Below, one piece after another: positions 24,631 to 34,033 of a stretch of DNA of 64,000 nt. Positions within the stretch are counted from its first letter, which is position 1; each line of letters opens with the position of its first letter. The translations under genes and the position numbers were made by a program. Source of the DNA: Pseudomonas quercus (GTDB lineage Bacteria > Pseudomonadota > Gammaproteobacteria > Pseudomonadales > Pseudomonadaceae); assembly GCF_012033695.1 (NCBI RefSeq), contig NZ_JAAVJI010000010.1:75264-139263 (forward strand), given 5' to 3'. The notes beneath the pieces are model-generated. The model had not been told where the DNA came from and did not search any database. It worked only from the letters and a program-made list of their open reading frames with translations.

Positions 24631-25680
24631 TTAATCGGCCCCTGCCATCAGCTGAACGGTATCTGGTGCTTCCATGCCCTTGAGTGCATCGACCACCCGC
24701 TGCGGCTCCAGCAGGCGCAAGCAATTGTAGTGGCCGAAACGGCAGGTACGATCAAAACACGGAGAGCACTCGATACCCAGCCGTACCACGGCTACCTGAT
24801 CGGCCAATGGCGGTGTGAAGCCGGGCGACGTGGAGCCGTATACGGCGACCAATGGGCGATTAAGCGCCGCGGCCACGTGCATCAGGCCTGAATCATTGGA
24901 TACCACCGCGTCTGCGCAGGACATCAGGTCGATGGCTTCGGCTAAAGACGTATCGCCACACAGGTTGACAGACTCCTCCCTAAAGCCAGGAATCAACCGC
25001 TCGCGAATGGCCTCGGCCACAGGCTGGTCCTTCTTCGAACCAAATAGCCACACTTGCCAGCCCTGGCGAATACGCGCCTCGGCCACGTCTGCGTAATGCT
25101 CGGCTGGCCACCGCTTGGACTCGCCAAACTCGGCACCGGGGCACAGTGCGAGCACCGGCCGGTCCAGCACCAGGCCAAAGCGCGCCAGGGCAGCCTCACG
25201 GCTGGCGGGGTCGATTCGCAAGCGTGGCTGAGGGTACGGCATGGGTAGTGTTTCCCCTGGCGGGAATGCCAGCGCCATGAAGCGCTCGATCATCAAGGGG
25301 TAGCGCGCCTTGTCCAGCAGGCGCAGGTCATTGAGCAGGCCATAGCGGAACTCGCCTTTCCAGCCCGTGCGCCGGGCAATCCCTGCAAACAGGGGTACCA
25401 ACGCCGATTTGAGCGAATTGGGCAATACAATAGCCTGGTCATACTGGCCTTTAAGCGCGCGGCCGATCCTGCGCCGGGTGGCCAGTTCCAGTGCGCCATG
25501 CCCCAGCGGGAAGCTCAGCGCCTGGCGAACTTCAGGCATGCGCTCCAGGATGGGCCGGCTCCACTCCGGAGCGAGCACGTCGATCTGGCAATCGGGGTGA
25601 CGGACCTTCAGGCACTGGAACAACGTCTGGGCCATCACCATGTCGCCGACCCAACTGGGCCCGATGATCAAAATTCTCAT
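24631..25680 (-). CDS. waaF: LPS heptosyltransferase II WaaF
   Basis: WaaF adds the second inner-core heptose. The 349-residue GT9 protein starts MRILIIGPSWVGDMVMAQTLF, where the Asp of WVGDMVM is catalytic, and has VSNDSGLMHVAAALNRPLVAVYG for ADP-heptose binding. It is the first gene of the seven-gene operon waaF-waaC-waaG-waaP-wapP-wapQ-double kinase. Only about 50 bases separate it from the glnE stop upstream, so it may be co-transcribed with glnE or have a short promoter there. P. aeruginosa has ilvE at this boundary; it is absent here. Confidence 0.96.
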   Translation of the reverse strand: MRILIIGPSWVGDMVMAQTLFQCLKVRHPDCQIDVLAPEWSRPILERMPEVRQALSFPLGHGALELATRRRIGRALKGQYDQAIVLPNSLKSALVPLFAGIARRTGWKGEFRYGLLNDLRLLDKARYPLMIERFMALAFPPGETLPMPYPQPRLRIDPASREAALARFGLVLDRPVLALCPGAEFGESKRWPAEHYADVAEARIRQGWQVWLFGSKKDQPVAEAIRERLIPGFREESVNLCGDTSLAEAIDLMSCADAVVSNDSGLMHVAAALNRPLVAVYGSTSPGFTPPLADQVAVVRLGIECSPCFDRTCRFGHYNCLRLLEPQRVVDALKGMEAPDTVQLMAGAD

Positions 25681-25730
25681 GGGTTTTCCGCAACGGTCAG
25701 GGAGGCCAACGCCTCCCCGGAAATCAGAGT

Positions 25731-28637
25731 TTAACGCAGCCCGAGCAAGGCCCAGACCCGCATGACCTCGTGGCGCTCGGCTACGAACTGGTCTCCGGCT
25801 ATCACCCCGGCCTGCTTTTGCAAGGCTCGACGGTGGGCAACGGAGCGGTAGGCCTTATAGGCCTCTCGCAGCAGGCTGGCATCAGCAGGGTGCATCAACC
25901 CTGCCTGCTCAAGCCCTTCGAGAATCCGGATATTATCGGTATAGCGCAGCAATGAAGGATGCTGGCGCGACCACGCCAGGGCCGCGTATTGCACCATAAA
26001 TTCGATATCGACGATACCTCCGGCGTCTTGCTTGATGTCAAACCGTGCCTGGCTATCAAAGGCATTGGCCGCCGTCCCGGCAAGGGTTAGCCGTGTGCCA
26101 AGGTTGTCGCGCATCTTGGCGCGCATCTCGCTGACTTCGTCACGCAGAGGCTCCATGGCACGCTCGCGGCCCAGCACCTGAGCCCTGATGCGCTCGAACG
26201 ACTGCGCAACGTCCTTATCCCCCACCAGCACGCGTGCCCGAACCAGCGCCTGATGCTCCCAGGTCCAGGCTTCCTGTTGCTGGTAACGCTCGAAGGCGCC
26301 CAGCGAACTCACCAGCAGCCCCGCCGCACCAGAAGGCCGCAGGCGCATATCCACGTCGTACAACTGCCCCGAGTTGGTGTGCGCGGTCAACAGGTGAATG
26401 ATGCGCTGGCCCAGGCGGGTAAAGAATTGAGCCCCGTCGATAGGGCGCTCGCCGTCCGTTTCAGCCGCGCCATCGGCATCATGAATGAACACCAGGTCCA
26501 GGTCCGACCCATGCCCCAGCTCCAGGCCACCCATTTTGCCGTAGCCCACAATCACAAAACCCGGCGCGCACGGGGAGCCATCGGGCCGTACAGGGGTGCC
26601 ATGGCGGGCGATCGTCTGGCGCCAAGCCAATTCCAGTACTTGGGCAAGAATGGCTTCGGCCAGCCAGGTCAGGTAATCACTGACTTTCATCAACGGGAGC
26701 GTGCCGGCGATTTCCGAGGCGGCTACGCGCAAGCTATGGGCCAACTTGAAATGCCGCAAGCCTTCCATTTGCTGTTCAAGGTCGTCTTCGGGAATGCGAG
26801 CCAGGCGCTCATGCAACTCGGCAGCCAGCTCTGGCGCCAGCGGTGGGTGAAACAACCGTGCCTCGTTGAGCAGTTCGTCCAGAAGCAGGGGGAAGCGGGT
26901 CATCTGCTCGGCAATCCAGGGGCTGGCAGCGCACAATGTCAGCAGCTGGCGCAAGGCACCCGGGTTTTCGGTCAGCAGCACCAAATAGGCTGAGCGGCGG
27001 GCCACGGCTTCTACCAAAGGCAACACACGCTCAAGCACCAGGTCAGGCTCGGCCTGCTCACTGGCTTGGGCCAGCAGCCGGGGGATAAACGCATCCAGCC
27101 GCTCCCGCCCCATACGCTGCATGGCGCGAAGCTGGCCGCTGTTACGCAGGCTGGCCAAGCGCTCCAAGGCTTTGGCGGGGTCCATGAAACCGCCTTCCGC
27201 TAACTGTCGACAGGCGGCCTCATCGTCCTGCTCCTCCTCCCAGAGGGGCAGCCATTCGGCTCCTACTACCACTTCTCCGGTGTCTTCGTCCTCATCCGGG
27301 GCGGCGATCACACCGCCGAAGTGCCATGCAATTCGCTCGCGCCAGTGCATCAGCCTGGCATGGAATGACGGCCAGTCACTGAAACCTAGCATGAAGGCCA
27401 CACGAGCTCGGTCCAAGTCGTTGTCAGGCAGCGTCTGGGTCTGACGATCGGCGATGGCTTGCAACGCATGCTCGGTGTAGCGGAGGAAGGCATAGCCCTC
27501 TCTCAGCTCGGCGATCACATTGGCCGGCAGGTAGGCTTGCTGTTCCAGTGTGTCCAGCACGCCCAGCAGTGGGCGCTGTTGCAGGCTGAGGTCACGCCCG
27601 CCGTGAATCAGCTGAAACGCCTGGGCGATGAATTCGACTTCGCGAATGCCACCGGCACCGAGCTTGATATTGTCGACCATGCCTTTGCGTCGCACTTCCT
27701 GCTGGATAAGCTGCTTCATGGTGCGAAGCGCATCGATGGCTGAAAAATCCAGGTAGCGGCGGTATACGAAGGGCCGAAGCATCTGCAACAACTGGGCGCC
27801 AGCGGTTTGGTCCCCGGCCACCACACGCGCCTTGATCATTGCGTAGCGCTCCCAGTCTCGGCCTTGGTCCTGGTAGTACTGCTCCAGGGCATTGAAGCTG
27901 AGCACTAACGCACCCACGGAGCCATAAGGCCGTAGACGCATGTCCACCCGAAACACAAAGCCATCGGCCGTGACGGGGTCTAGTGCCTTGATCAGCCGCT
28001 GGCCCAAGCGGATGAAGAAGGCCTGATTGTCCAGCGGGCGTTTGACACCCTGGGTTTCACCGCCTTCCGGATAGGCAAAGATCAGGTCAATATCCGAAGA
28101 CAGGTTCAATTCACCGGCACCCAGCTTACCCATGCCAAGCACAATCAGTTGCTGAGGCTCACCGGAATGGTGGCCGACAGGCGTACCAAACTGCTGGCAA
28201 TGCCGCGGGTACAGCCATTGATAAGCCTCGTCTATACAGGCATCGGCCAGGTTAGACAGGTCTGTGCAGGTCCCTTGCAGGTCCGTGACACGCATCAGAT
28301 CACGCCAGATGATCCGCACTTGGTGGCGAGCTCGCTGGCGGCGAAGGGTTCGGCCAAGGGCTTCTTCGTCCCCACACTCACGCACGGCGGCCTGTATCTG
28401 CTGCCGCAGCTCGCCGGGGGCATAGGCACGGTCCAGGTCGCCGCTGTCGATCAGCGCTGGTAACAGGCTTGGGTCTCGGCGGGCGTGTTCAAATACGAAG
28501 TCGCTGGCTGCACCTACCTGTTCAAAGGCTTGAAGGTAACGCTCAGGCCAGGCCTCAGCTTCGGCGAGGCTGGCCAGGCGTGCAGTTGCCATGTCGCGCA
28601 GTACGTCGGGTAGGGGGATCAACGCCGGAAGGGTCAT
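25731..28637 (-). CDS. glnE: Bifunctional glutamine synthetase adenylyltransferase/deadenylase GlnE
   Basis: GlnE attaches and removes AMP on glutamine synthetase in response to PII protein and glutamine. The protein has 968 residues with two nucleotidyltransferase domains: the N-terminal deadenylylating one has GMGKLGAGELNLSSDIDLIF (about 172-191) and the C-terminal adenylylating one has GYGKMGGLELGHGSDLDLVF; the Asp pairs in SDxDL bind metal. Length is normal. It is read divergently from aceE, and the 383-base gap between them holds the aceE control region. Confidence 0.96.
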   Translation of the reverse strand: MTLPALIPLPDVLRDMATARLASLAEAEAWPERYLQAFEQVGAASDFVFEHARRDPSLLPALIDSGDLDRAYAPGELRQQIQAAVRECGDEEALGRTLRRQRARHQVRIIWRDLMRVTDLQGTCTDLSNLADACIDEAYQWLYPRHCQQFGTPVGHHSGEPQQLIVLGMGKLGAGELNLSSDIDLIFAYPEGGETQGVKRPLDNQAFFIRLGQRLIKALDPVTADGFVFRVDMRLRPYGSVGALVLSFNALEQYYQDQGRDWERYAMIKARVVAGDQTAGAQLLQMLRPFVYRRYLDFSAIDALRTMKQLIQQEVRRKGMVDNIKLGAGGIREVEFIAQAFQLIHGGRDLSLQQRPLLGVLDTLEQQAYLPANVIAELREGYAFLRYTEHALQAIADRQTQTLPDNDLDRARVAFMLGFSDWPSFHARLMHWRERIAWHFGGVIAAPDEDEDTGEVVVGAEWLPLWEEEQDDEAACRQLAEGGFMDPAKALERLASLRNSGQLRAMQRMGRERLDAFIPRLLAQASEQAEPDLVLERVLPLVEAVARRSAYLVLLTENPGALRQLLTLCAASPWIAEQMTRFPLLLDELLNEARLFHPPLAPELAAELHERLARIPEDDLEQQMEGLRHFKLAHSLRVAASEIAGTLPLMKVSDYLTWLAEAILAQVLELAWRQTIARHGTPVRPDGSPCAPGFVIVGYGKMGGLELGHGSDLDLVFIHDADGAAETDGERPIDGAQFFTRLGQRIIHLLTAHTNSGQLYDVDMRLRPSGAAGLLVSSLGAFERYQQQEAWTWEHQALVRARVLVGDKDVAQSFERIRAQVLGRERAMEPLRDEVSEMRAKMRDNLGTRLTLAGTAANAFDSQARFDIKQDAGGIVDIEFMVQYAALAWSRQHPSLLRYTDNIRILEGLEQAGLMHPADASLLREAYKAYRSVAHRRALQKQAGVIAGDQFVAERHEVMRVWALLGLR

Positions 28638-29020
28638 GGTCTATCCTTGGTGGCGCTCAAATGCGCACAGTGTTAGGGCCAGAAAAACCGCGCTACTGAT
28701 CAGACTGTCCAACAAAGGCTAGAAATAGCGGAAAATAGATCAATATTGGCATCAACCGTCGTAGTTTAACCGTGCAAGGCTACTTCCTGGTTAGCTCGAT
28801 CAATTCCGCAGGCAAGCCTATGCGGAATCGAAGTGTTAATGTGGGTGGTTTTCCTGATGCCCCTGCTGCTGCGGTGCATGAAATGCACGCTGATTTGTAG
28901 TAAAACTACAGGACGCCGGGCCAACCAACCGGTGATCCAAGAATTCATGTCGTCTGCCCACAAGGCCAGTCGCAAACTCAGGTCATCGATTCTGGTGGCC
29001 TTTCCGCCCTGGAGCAAGCC
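28638..29020. promoter_or_regulatory. glnE-aceE divergent control region
   Basis: This 383-base gap separates the divergent glnE and aceE genes. Short open frames inside it overlap the aceE start and look unreal. It should contain the promoters of both genes; I could not pick convincing -35/-10 pairs. The one clear signal is the 15-base palindrome at 28896-28910, annotated separately. Confidence 0.6.
28896..28910. promoter_or_regulatory. Probable RccR operator upstream of aceE
   Basis: TGTAGTAAAACTACA is a 6-3-6 perfect inverted repeat lying 110 bases before the aceE start. In P. fluorescens the RpiR-family regulator RccR represses aceEF through a 15-base pseudo-palindromic site and releases it when the Entner-Doudoroff intermediate KDPG binds. 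Location and length fit; I did not align it to the published site. Confidence 0.7.
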
Positions 29021-31669
29021 ATGCAAGACCTCGATCCCGTCGAAACCCAGGAATGGCTGGACGCCCTGGAGTCGGTTCTCGACAAAGAAGGCGAAGACCG
29101 CGCTCACTACCTGATGACTCGCATGGGCGAGTTGGCCACCCGCAGTGGTTCGCAACTCCCCTACGCAATCACTACGCCCTACCGCAATACCATTCCTGTT
29201 ACCCACGAAGCACGCATGCCTGGCGACCTGTTCATGGAACGCCGCATCCGCTCGCTGGTACGCTGGAACGCGCTGGCCATGGTCGTTCGCACCAACCTCA
29301 GGGACCCGGACCTGGGCGGACATATTTCCAGCTTCGCCTCCAGTGCGACGCTGTATGACATCGGTTTCAACTACTTCTTCCAGGCCCCGACCGACGAACA
29401 CGGCGGCGACCTGATCTTCTTCCAGGGCCATGCCTCGCCTGGCGTTTATGCCCGTGCCTTCATGGAAGGTCGCATCAGCGAAGAGCAAATGGACAACTTC
29501 CGCCAGGAAGTGGACGGCAAGGGCCTGTCCTCCTATCCGCACCCTTGGCTGATGCCTGACTTCTGGCAGTTCCCCACCGTGTCCATGGGCCTGGGCCCGA
29601 TCCAGGCGATCTACCAGGCCCGTTTCATGAAGTACCTCGAAGCGCGCGGTTACATCCCGGCCGGCAAGCAGAAGGTCTGGTGCTTCATGGGTGACGGTGA
29701 GTGCGACGAGCCTGAATCCTTGGGCGCGATCTCCCTGGCAGGCCGCGAAAAGCTCGACAACCTGATCTTCGTCATCAACTGCAACCTGCAGCGCCTCGAT
29801 GGCCCGGTTCGCGGTAACGGCAAGATCATCCAGGAACTCGAAGGCGTATTCCGTGGCGGTGGCTGGAACGTGAACAAGGTGGTGTGGGGCCGCTTCTGGG
29901 ACCCACTGCTGGCCAAGGACACCGACGGTATCCTTCAGCGTCGCATGGACGAAGTCATCGACGGCGAATACCAGAACTACAAGGCCAAAGACGGCGCCTT
30001 CGTTCGCGAGCACTTCTTCAACTCACCAGAACTCAAGGCCATGGTCGCTGACCTGTCCGACGACGAGATCTGGAAGCTCAACCGTGGTGGCCACGACCCG
30101 TATAAGGTTTATGCGGCCTACCATGACGCCGTGAACAACAAAAACGGTCAGCCGACCGTGGTGTTGGCCAAAACCATCAAAGGGTATGGCACGGGTGCTG
30201 GCGAAGCGAAAAACACGGCCCACAACACCAAGAAAGTGGATGTAGACAGCCTGCGCAAATTCCGTGACCGCTTCGACGTGCCAGTGCGCGACGAAGACCT
30301 GGAAAAGCTGCCGTTCTACAAGCCTGAGCCGGGCAGTGCCGAAGCCAAGTACCTGAGCGAGCGCCGTACCGCTCTGGGTGGTTTCGTACCGCAACGCCGG
30401 GCCAAGAGCTTCAACGTGCCCGTGCCGCCGCTGGAAACCCTTAAGGCCATTCTCGATGGTTCAGGGGACCGCGAGATCTCCACGACCATGGCATTCGTGC
30501 GCATCCTGACCCAACTGGTCAAGGACAAGGAACTGGGCCACCGCATCGTCCCGATCATTCCGGACGAAGCCCGTACCTTCGGTATGGAAGGTATGTTCCG
30601 TCAGCTGGGCATCTATTCTTCCGTAGGCCAGCTGTACGAGCCTGTGGACAAAGACCAGGTGATGTTCTACCGCGAGGACAAGAAGGGTCAGATCCTCGAA
30701 GAAGGCATCAACGAAGCGGGCGCCATGTCCAGCTTCATCGCGGCTGGCACCTCGTACAGCTGCCATAACCAGCCCATGCTGCCGTTCTACATCTTCTATT
30801 CGATGTTCGGCTTCCAGCGCATTGGCGACCTGGCCTGGGCCGCTGGCGACAGCCGCACCCGTGGCTTCCTGATCGGCGGCACCGCCGGCCGTACCACCCT
30901 CAACGGTGAAGGCCTGCAGCACGAAGACGGCCACAGCCACCTGATGGCAGCGACCATTCCGAACTGCCGTACCTACGACCCCACCTATGGCTATGAACTG
31001 GCGGTGATCATCCGCGAAGGCATGCGCCAGATGATGGAAGAGCAGCAGGACATCTTCTACTACATCACGGTGATGAACGAGGCGTACACCCAGCCTGCGC
31101 TGCCAGTGAACGCTGAAGAAGGCATCATCAAAGGCATGTACCTGCTCGAAGACGACACCCGCGAGGCTGCACACCACGTGCAACTGATGGGTTCGGGCAC
31201 CATCCTGCGTGAAGTGCGTGAGGCCGCGAAAATCCTGCGCGAGGAGTTCAACGTGGGTGCAGACGTATGGAGCGTTACCAGCTTCAACGAACTGCGTCGC
31301 GATGGCCTGGCCGTAGAGCGCAGCAACCGCCTGCACCCAGGCCAGAAGCCTGAGCAGACGTATGTAGAGCAGTGCCTGAGCGGTCGTAAGGGCCCGGTGA
31401 TTGCGTCTACCGATTACATGAAGCTGTTTGCCGAACAGATCCGCCAGTGGGTTCCAAGCAAGGAGTTCAAGGTACTGGGTACCGATGGCTTCGGCCGTAG
31501 CGACAGCCGCAAGAAACTGCGTCACTTCTTTGAAGTGGACCGTCACTTCATTGTGCTGGCTGCCCTGGAAGCCTTGTCAGACCGTGGCGATATCGAACCG
31601 AAGGTCGTGGCCGAAGCCATTGCCCGGTTTGGCATTGACCCTGACAAACGCAACCCCCTGGACTGCTGA
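29021..31669 (+). CDS. aceE: Pyruvate dehydrogenase E1 component AceE
   Basis: AceE decarboxylates pyruvate with thiamine diphosphate and reductively acetylates the lipoyl groups of AceF. The homodimeric-type E1 has 882 residues, the usual length. MGDGECDEPESLGAISLAGR followed by NLIFVINCN is the thiamine diphosphate/Mg binding motif (GDG-x25-NCN). GIYSSVGQLYEPVDK and the following region belong to the pyrimidine-binding domain. The start is the ATG at 29021 (MQDLDPVETQEWLDALESV). The gene is followed after 11 bases by aceF, forming an operon controlled from the glnE-aceE gap. Confidence 0.98.
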   Translation: MQDLDPVETQEWLDALESVLDKEGEDRAHYLMTRMGELATRSGSQLPYAITTPYRNTIPVTHEARMPGDLFMERRIRSLVRWNALAMVVRTNLRDPDLGGHISSFASSATLYDIGFNYFFQAPTDEHGGDLIFFQGHASPGVYARAFMEGRISEEQMDNFRQEVDGKGLSSYPHPWLMPDFWQFPTVSMGLGPIQAIYQARFMKYLEARGYIPAGKQKVWCFMGDGECDEPESLGAISLAGREKLDNLIFVINCNLQRLDGPVRGNGKIIQELEGVFRGGGWNVNKVVWGRFWDPLLAKDTDGILQRRMDEVIDGEYQNYKAKDGAFVREHFFNSPELKAMVADLSDDEIWKLNRGGHDPYKVYAAYHDAVNNKNGQPTVVLAKTIKGYGTGAGEAKNTAHNTKKVDVDSLRKFRDRFDVPVRDEDLEKLPFYKPEPGSAEAKYLSERRTALGGFVPQRRAKSFNVPVPPLETLKAILDGSGDREISTTMAFVRILTQLVKDKELGHRIVPIIPDEARTFGMEGMFRQLGIYSSVGQLYEPVDKDQVMFYREDKKGQILEEGINEAGAMSSFIAAGTSYSCHNQPMLPFYIFYSMFGFQRIGDLAWAAGDSRTRGFLIGGTAGRTTLNGEGLQHEDGHSHLMAATIPNCRTYDPTYGYELAVIIREGMRQMMEEQQDIFYYITVMNEAYTQPALPVNAEEGIIKGMYLLEDDTREAAHHVQLMGSGTILREVREAAKILREEFNVGADVWSVTSFNELRRDGLAVERSNRLHPGQKPEQTYVEQCLSGRKGPVIASTDYMKLFAEQIRQWVPSKEFKVLGTDGFGRSDSRKKLRHFFEVDRHFIVLAALEALSDRGDIEPKVVAEAIARFGIDPDKRNPLDC

Positions 31670-31680
31670 GGAGAACATTC

Positions 31681-33648
31681 GTGAGTGAGCTTATTCGCGT
31701 ACCTGACATCGGCAGCGGTGAAGGGGAAGTTATCGAGATTCAGGTAAAGGTCGGCGACCGTATCGAAGCCGAACAAAGCCTGATAACACTCGAGTCGGAC
31801 AAGGCCAGTATGGAAGTACCTGCGCCCAAGGCTGGCGTGGTCAAAGCCATCAAGGTCAACCTGGGCGATCGCCTGAAGGAAGGCGACGAGTTGCTGGAGC
31901 TGGAGGTCGAGGGCGCCGCACAAGCTGCAGCACCTGCCGCCGAACCTGCAGCTGAGGCACCTGCCAGCGCGCCAGACAATGCCGAAGAAACCCGGCCCTC
32001 GGCGCCCGCACCTGCTGCCAACGGTGGTGGTGCGAGCCAGGACGTACACGTTCCGGACATCGGCTCCTCGGGCAAAGCCCAGGTGATCGAGATCCAGGTG
32101 AAAGTGGGCGACACGGTCGAAGCAGACCAGTCCCTGATCACGCTGGAATCAGACAAAGCCAGCATGGAGATTCCTTCGCCGGCGGCCGGCGTAGTGGAAA
32201 GCATCAGCGTGAACCTGAACGACGAAGTTGGTACCGGTGACCTGATCCTCAAGCTCAAAGGTGAAGGCGCCGCGCCTGCGCCGGCTGCGAGTGCACCCGC
32301 CCCTGCTGCCGAGAACCAGGCACCTGCCCCTGCTGCTGCACCGGCATCGGCACCCACTGCCGATACCGTGAAGGATATTCACGTACCGGACATCGGTTCA
32401 TCGGGCAAAGCCAAGATCATTGAAGTACTGGTCAAGGCGGGCGACAAGGTCGAGAAAGACCAGTCGCTGATTACCCTGGAGTCCGACAAAGCCAGCATGG
32501 AAATCCCAAGCCCGGAAGCGGGCATTGTGGAAAGCGTGATCGCCCAGCTGGAAAGCGACGTGGGTACCGGGGACCTGATTCTCAAGCTGAAAGTGGCAGG
32601 TAGTGCACCGCAGGCAGCATCGGCGGCGACCCCAGCGCCCCAAGCCTCTGCAACCCCTGCTGCGCCTGCGGCCAAGGCACCCGCTGCGCCTGCCCAAGCA
32701 CCGGCTGCACCAGCGGCCGCGCCAAGTGGCAAAGTGCATGCCGGCCCGGCAGTGCGCCTGCTGGCTCGCGAGTTCGGTGTAGACCTGGCCCAGGTCAGTG
32801 CTACAGGCCCTCACGGTCGAATCCTCAAGGAAGACGTACAGGTGTACGTCAAGGCGATGATGACCAAGGCCAAGGCAGCGCCCACCGCTGCTGCCGGCGC
32901 GACCGGTGGTGCGGGCATTCCGCCGATTCCGGTCGTGGACTTCAGCCGCTTCGGTGAAGTGGAAGAAGTACCGATGACGCGCCTGATGCAGGTGGGCGCT
33001 GCCAACCTGCACCGCAGCTGGCTGAACGTGCCTCACGTGACCCAGTTCGACCAGGCCGATATTACCGAGCTGGAAGCCTTCCGGGTGGCCCAGAAAGCGG
33101 TGGCCGAGAAAGCGGGCGTGAAGCTTACCGTGCTGCCGTTACTGCTCAAGGCCTGCGCTTTCCTGCTCAAGGAGCTGCCAGACTTCAATAGCTCGCTGGC
33201 ACCTAGCGGTAAGGCGATCATTCGCAAGAAGTACGTGAACATCGGCTTCGCTGTGGATACGCCGGACGGCCTGCTGGTACCCGTCATCAAGAACGTTGAT
33301 CAGAAAAGCCTGCTGCAACTGGCTGCCGAAGCCGCTGCACTGGCCGAAAAGGCACGTACCAAGAAACTGGCGTCGGACGACATGCAGGGCGCCTGCTTTA
33401 CCATTTCCAGCCTCGGGCACATCGGCGGTACAGGCTTCACACCTATCGTCAATGCGCCTGAAGTAGCGATTCTAGGTGTATCCAAGGCTGCAATGGCGCC
33501 AGTGTGGGATGGCAAGGCGTTCCAACCTCGCCTGATGCTGCCGTTGTCGTTGTCCTACGATCACCGAGTGATCAATGGCGCTGCGGCAGCCCGCTTTACC
33601 AAGCGGCTGAGCGATGTGCTAGGGGATATCCGGTCCATGCTGCTGTAA
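31681..33648 (+). CDS. aceF: Dihydrolipoyl acetyltransferase E2 AceF, three lipoyl domains
   Basis: AceF is the core of the pyruvate dehydrogenase complex and passes acetyl groups to CoA. The 655-residue protein has three lipoyl domains with ESDKASM sites (lipoyl lysines K41, K159, K270) joined by Ala/Pro-rich linkers, a peripheral subunit-binding domain (about 350-390, AVRLLAREFGVDL) and a catalytic domain ending DHRVINGAAAARF. The catalytic His is H628; Asn632 in place of the more common Asp is normal for Azotobacter/Pseudomonas E2. The GTG start has GAGGAG nine bases upstream. A strong terminator follows. Confidence 0.97.
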   Translation: MSELIRVPDIGSGEGEVIEIQVKVGDRIEAEQSLITLESDKASMEVPAPKAGVVKAIKVNLGDRLKEGDELLELEVEGAAQAAAPAAEPAAEAPASAPDNAEETRPSAPAPAANGGGASQDVHVPDIGSSGKAQVIEIQVKVGDTVEADQSLITLESDKASMEIPSPAAGVVESISVNLNDEVGTGDLILKLKGEGAAPAPAASAPAPAAENQAPAPAAAPASAPTADTVKDIHVPDIGSSGKAKIIEVLVKAGDKVEKDQSLITLESDKASMEIPSPEAGIVESVIAQLESDVGTGDLILKLKVAGSAPQAASAATPAPQASATPAAPAAKAPAAPAQAPAAPAAAPSGKVHAGPAVRLLAREFGVDLAQVSATGPHGRILKEDVQVYVKAMMTKAKAAPTAAAGATGGAGIPPIPVVDFSRFGEVEEVPMTRLMQVGAANLHRSWLNVPHVTQFDQADITELEAFRVAQKAVAEKAGVKLTVLPLLLKACAFLLKELPDFNSSLAPSGKAIIRKKYVNIGFAVDTPDGLLVPVIKNVDQKSLLQLAAEAAALAEKARTKKLASDDMQGACFTISSLGHIGGTGFTPIVNAPEVAILGVSKAAMAPVWDGKAFQPRLMLPLSLSYDHRVINGAAAARFTKRLSDVLGDIRSMLL

Positions 33649-33705
33649 AGCGCTGCCGCGCAAAGCAAAGGTGCGGCCTGCTGAAACATCTGCTTGAACC
33701 CTAAA

Positions 33706-33729
33706 CCCCGCTTCGGCGGGGTTTTTTTT
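33706..33729 (+). terminator. Rho-independent terminator of aceEF
   Basis: CCCCGC-TTCG-GCGGGG makes a six-pair GC stem with a stable TTCG tetraloop, followed at once by eight T residues. It lies about 57 bases after the aceF stop. Confidence 0.93.
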
Positions 33730-33800
33730 GCGGTTGCCGTTTTACACCTCATAGGGCGCTTGATTGCCGCACAAAAAGCACGTGCAGCGCAATTCACTAT

Positions 33801-33828
33801 TTGACGCCAATTAGATGTCGACTATAGT
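33801..33828 (+). promoter_or_regulatory. Candidate sigma-70 promoter of dipA
   Basis: TTGACG at 33801-33806 and TATAGT at 33823-33828 are separated by 16 bases, a good match to the housekeeping consensus. The expected start near 33835 would give a leader of about 200 bases before dipA. The 385-base aceF-dipA gap otherwise holds the aceF terminator and the tandem repeat at 33820-33867. Confidence 0.5.
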
Positions 33829-33867
33829 GGAGCGGTTGCTTTGACTAATAGTGGAGCGGTTGCTTTG
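33820..33867 (+). repeat. Tandem direct repeat overlapping the dipA promoter
   Basis: The 19-base unit TAGTGGAGCGGTTGCTTTG occurs exactly at 33825-33843 and 33849-33867, each preceded by GACTA or GACTAA, so the period is 24 bases. The first copy overlaps the candidate -10 box and the second lies in the early leader. The function is unknown; a paired protein-binding site is possible. Confidence 0.8.
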
Positions 33868-34033
33868 CCTAAACGCCGCTTTGCGTACGAACTGAATCCG
33901 ACGCTTAGCACGTTGACTGAAGGCATAAGGCCATTCTTGCGCTTGTCAGTCGCGATTCCATGATGCAACCTTGCCAGGCACACCTTTTTCATCAGACGGA
34001 TCTGTGTAAACCGAATTTCTCAAGCGAGCGCTT

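Noticed and set aside
28833..29114. 93-codon plus-strand frame before and into aceE, as a possible leader peptide
   Set aside because: It runs out of frame into the aceE coding region and has no clear ribosome site; the gap is better explained as a promoter with an operator.
28766..30013. 415-codon open frame on the minus strand opposite the start of aceE
   Set aside because: It lies antisense to the highly conserved aceE, whose frame has clear thiamine-binding motifs. Long antisense frames are common in GC-rich coding DNA, and this translation shows no domain.
31681..32600. Internal repeats resembling a repeat array
   Set aside because: The three near-identical segments are explained by the three lipoyl domains and Ala/Pro linkers of AceF, not by CRISPR or satellite DNA.
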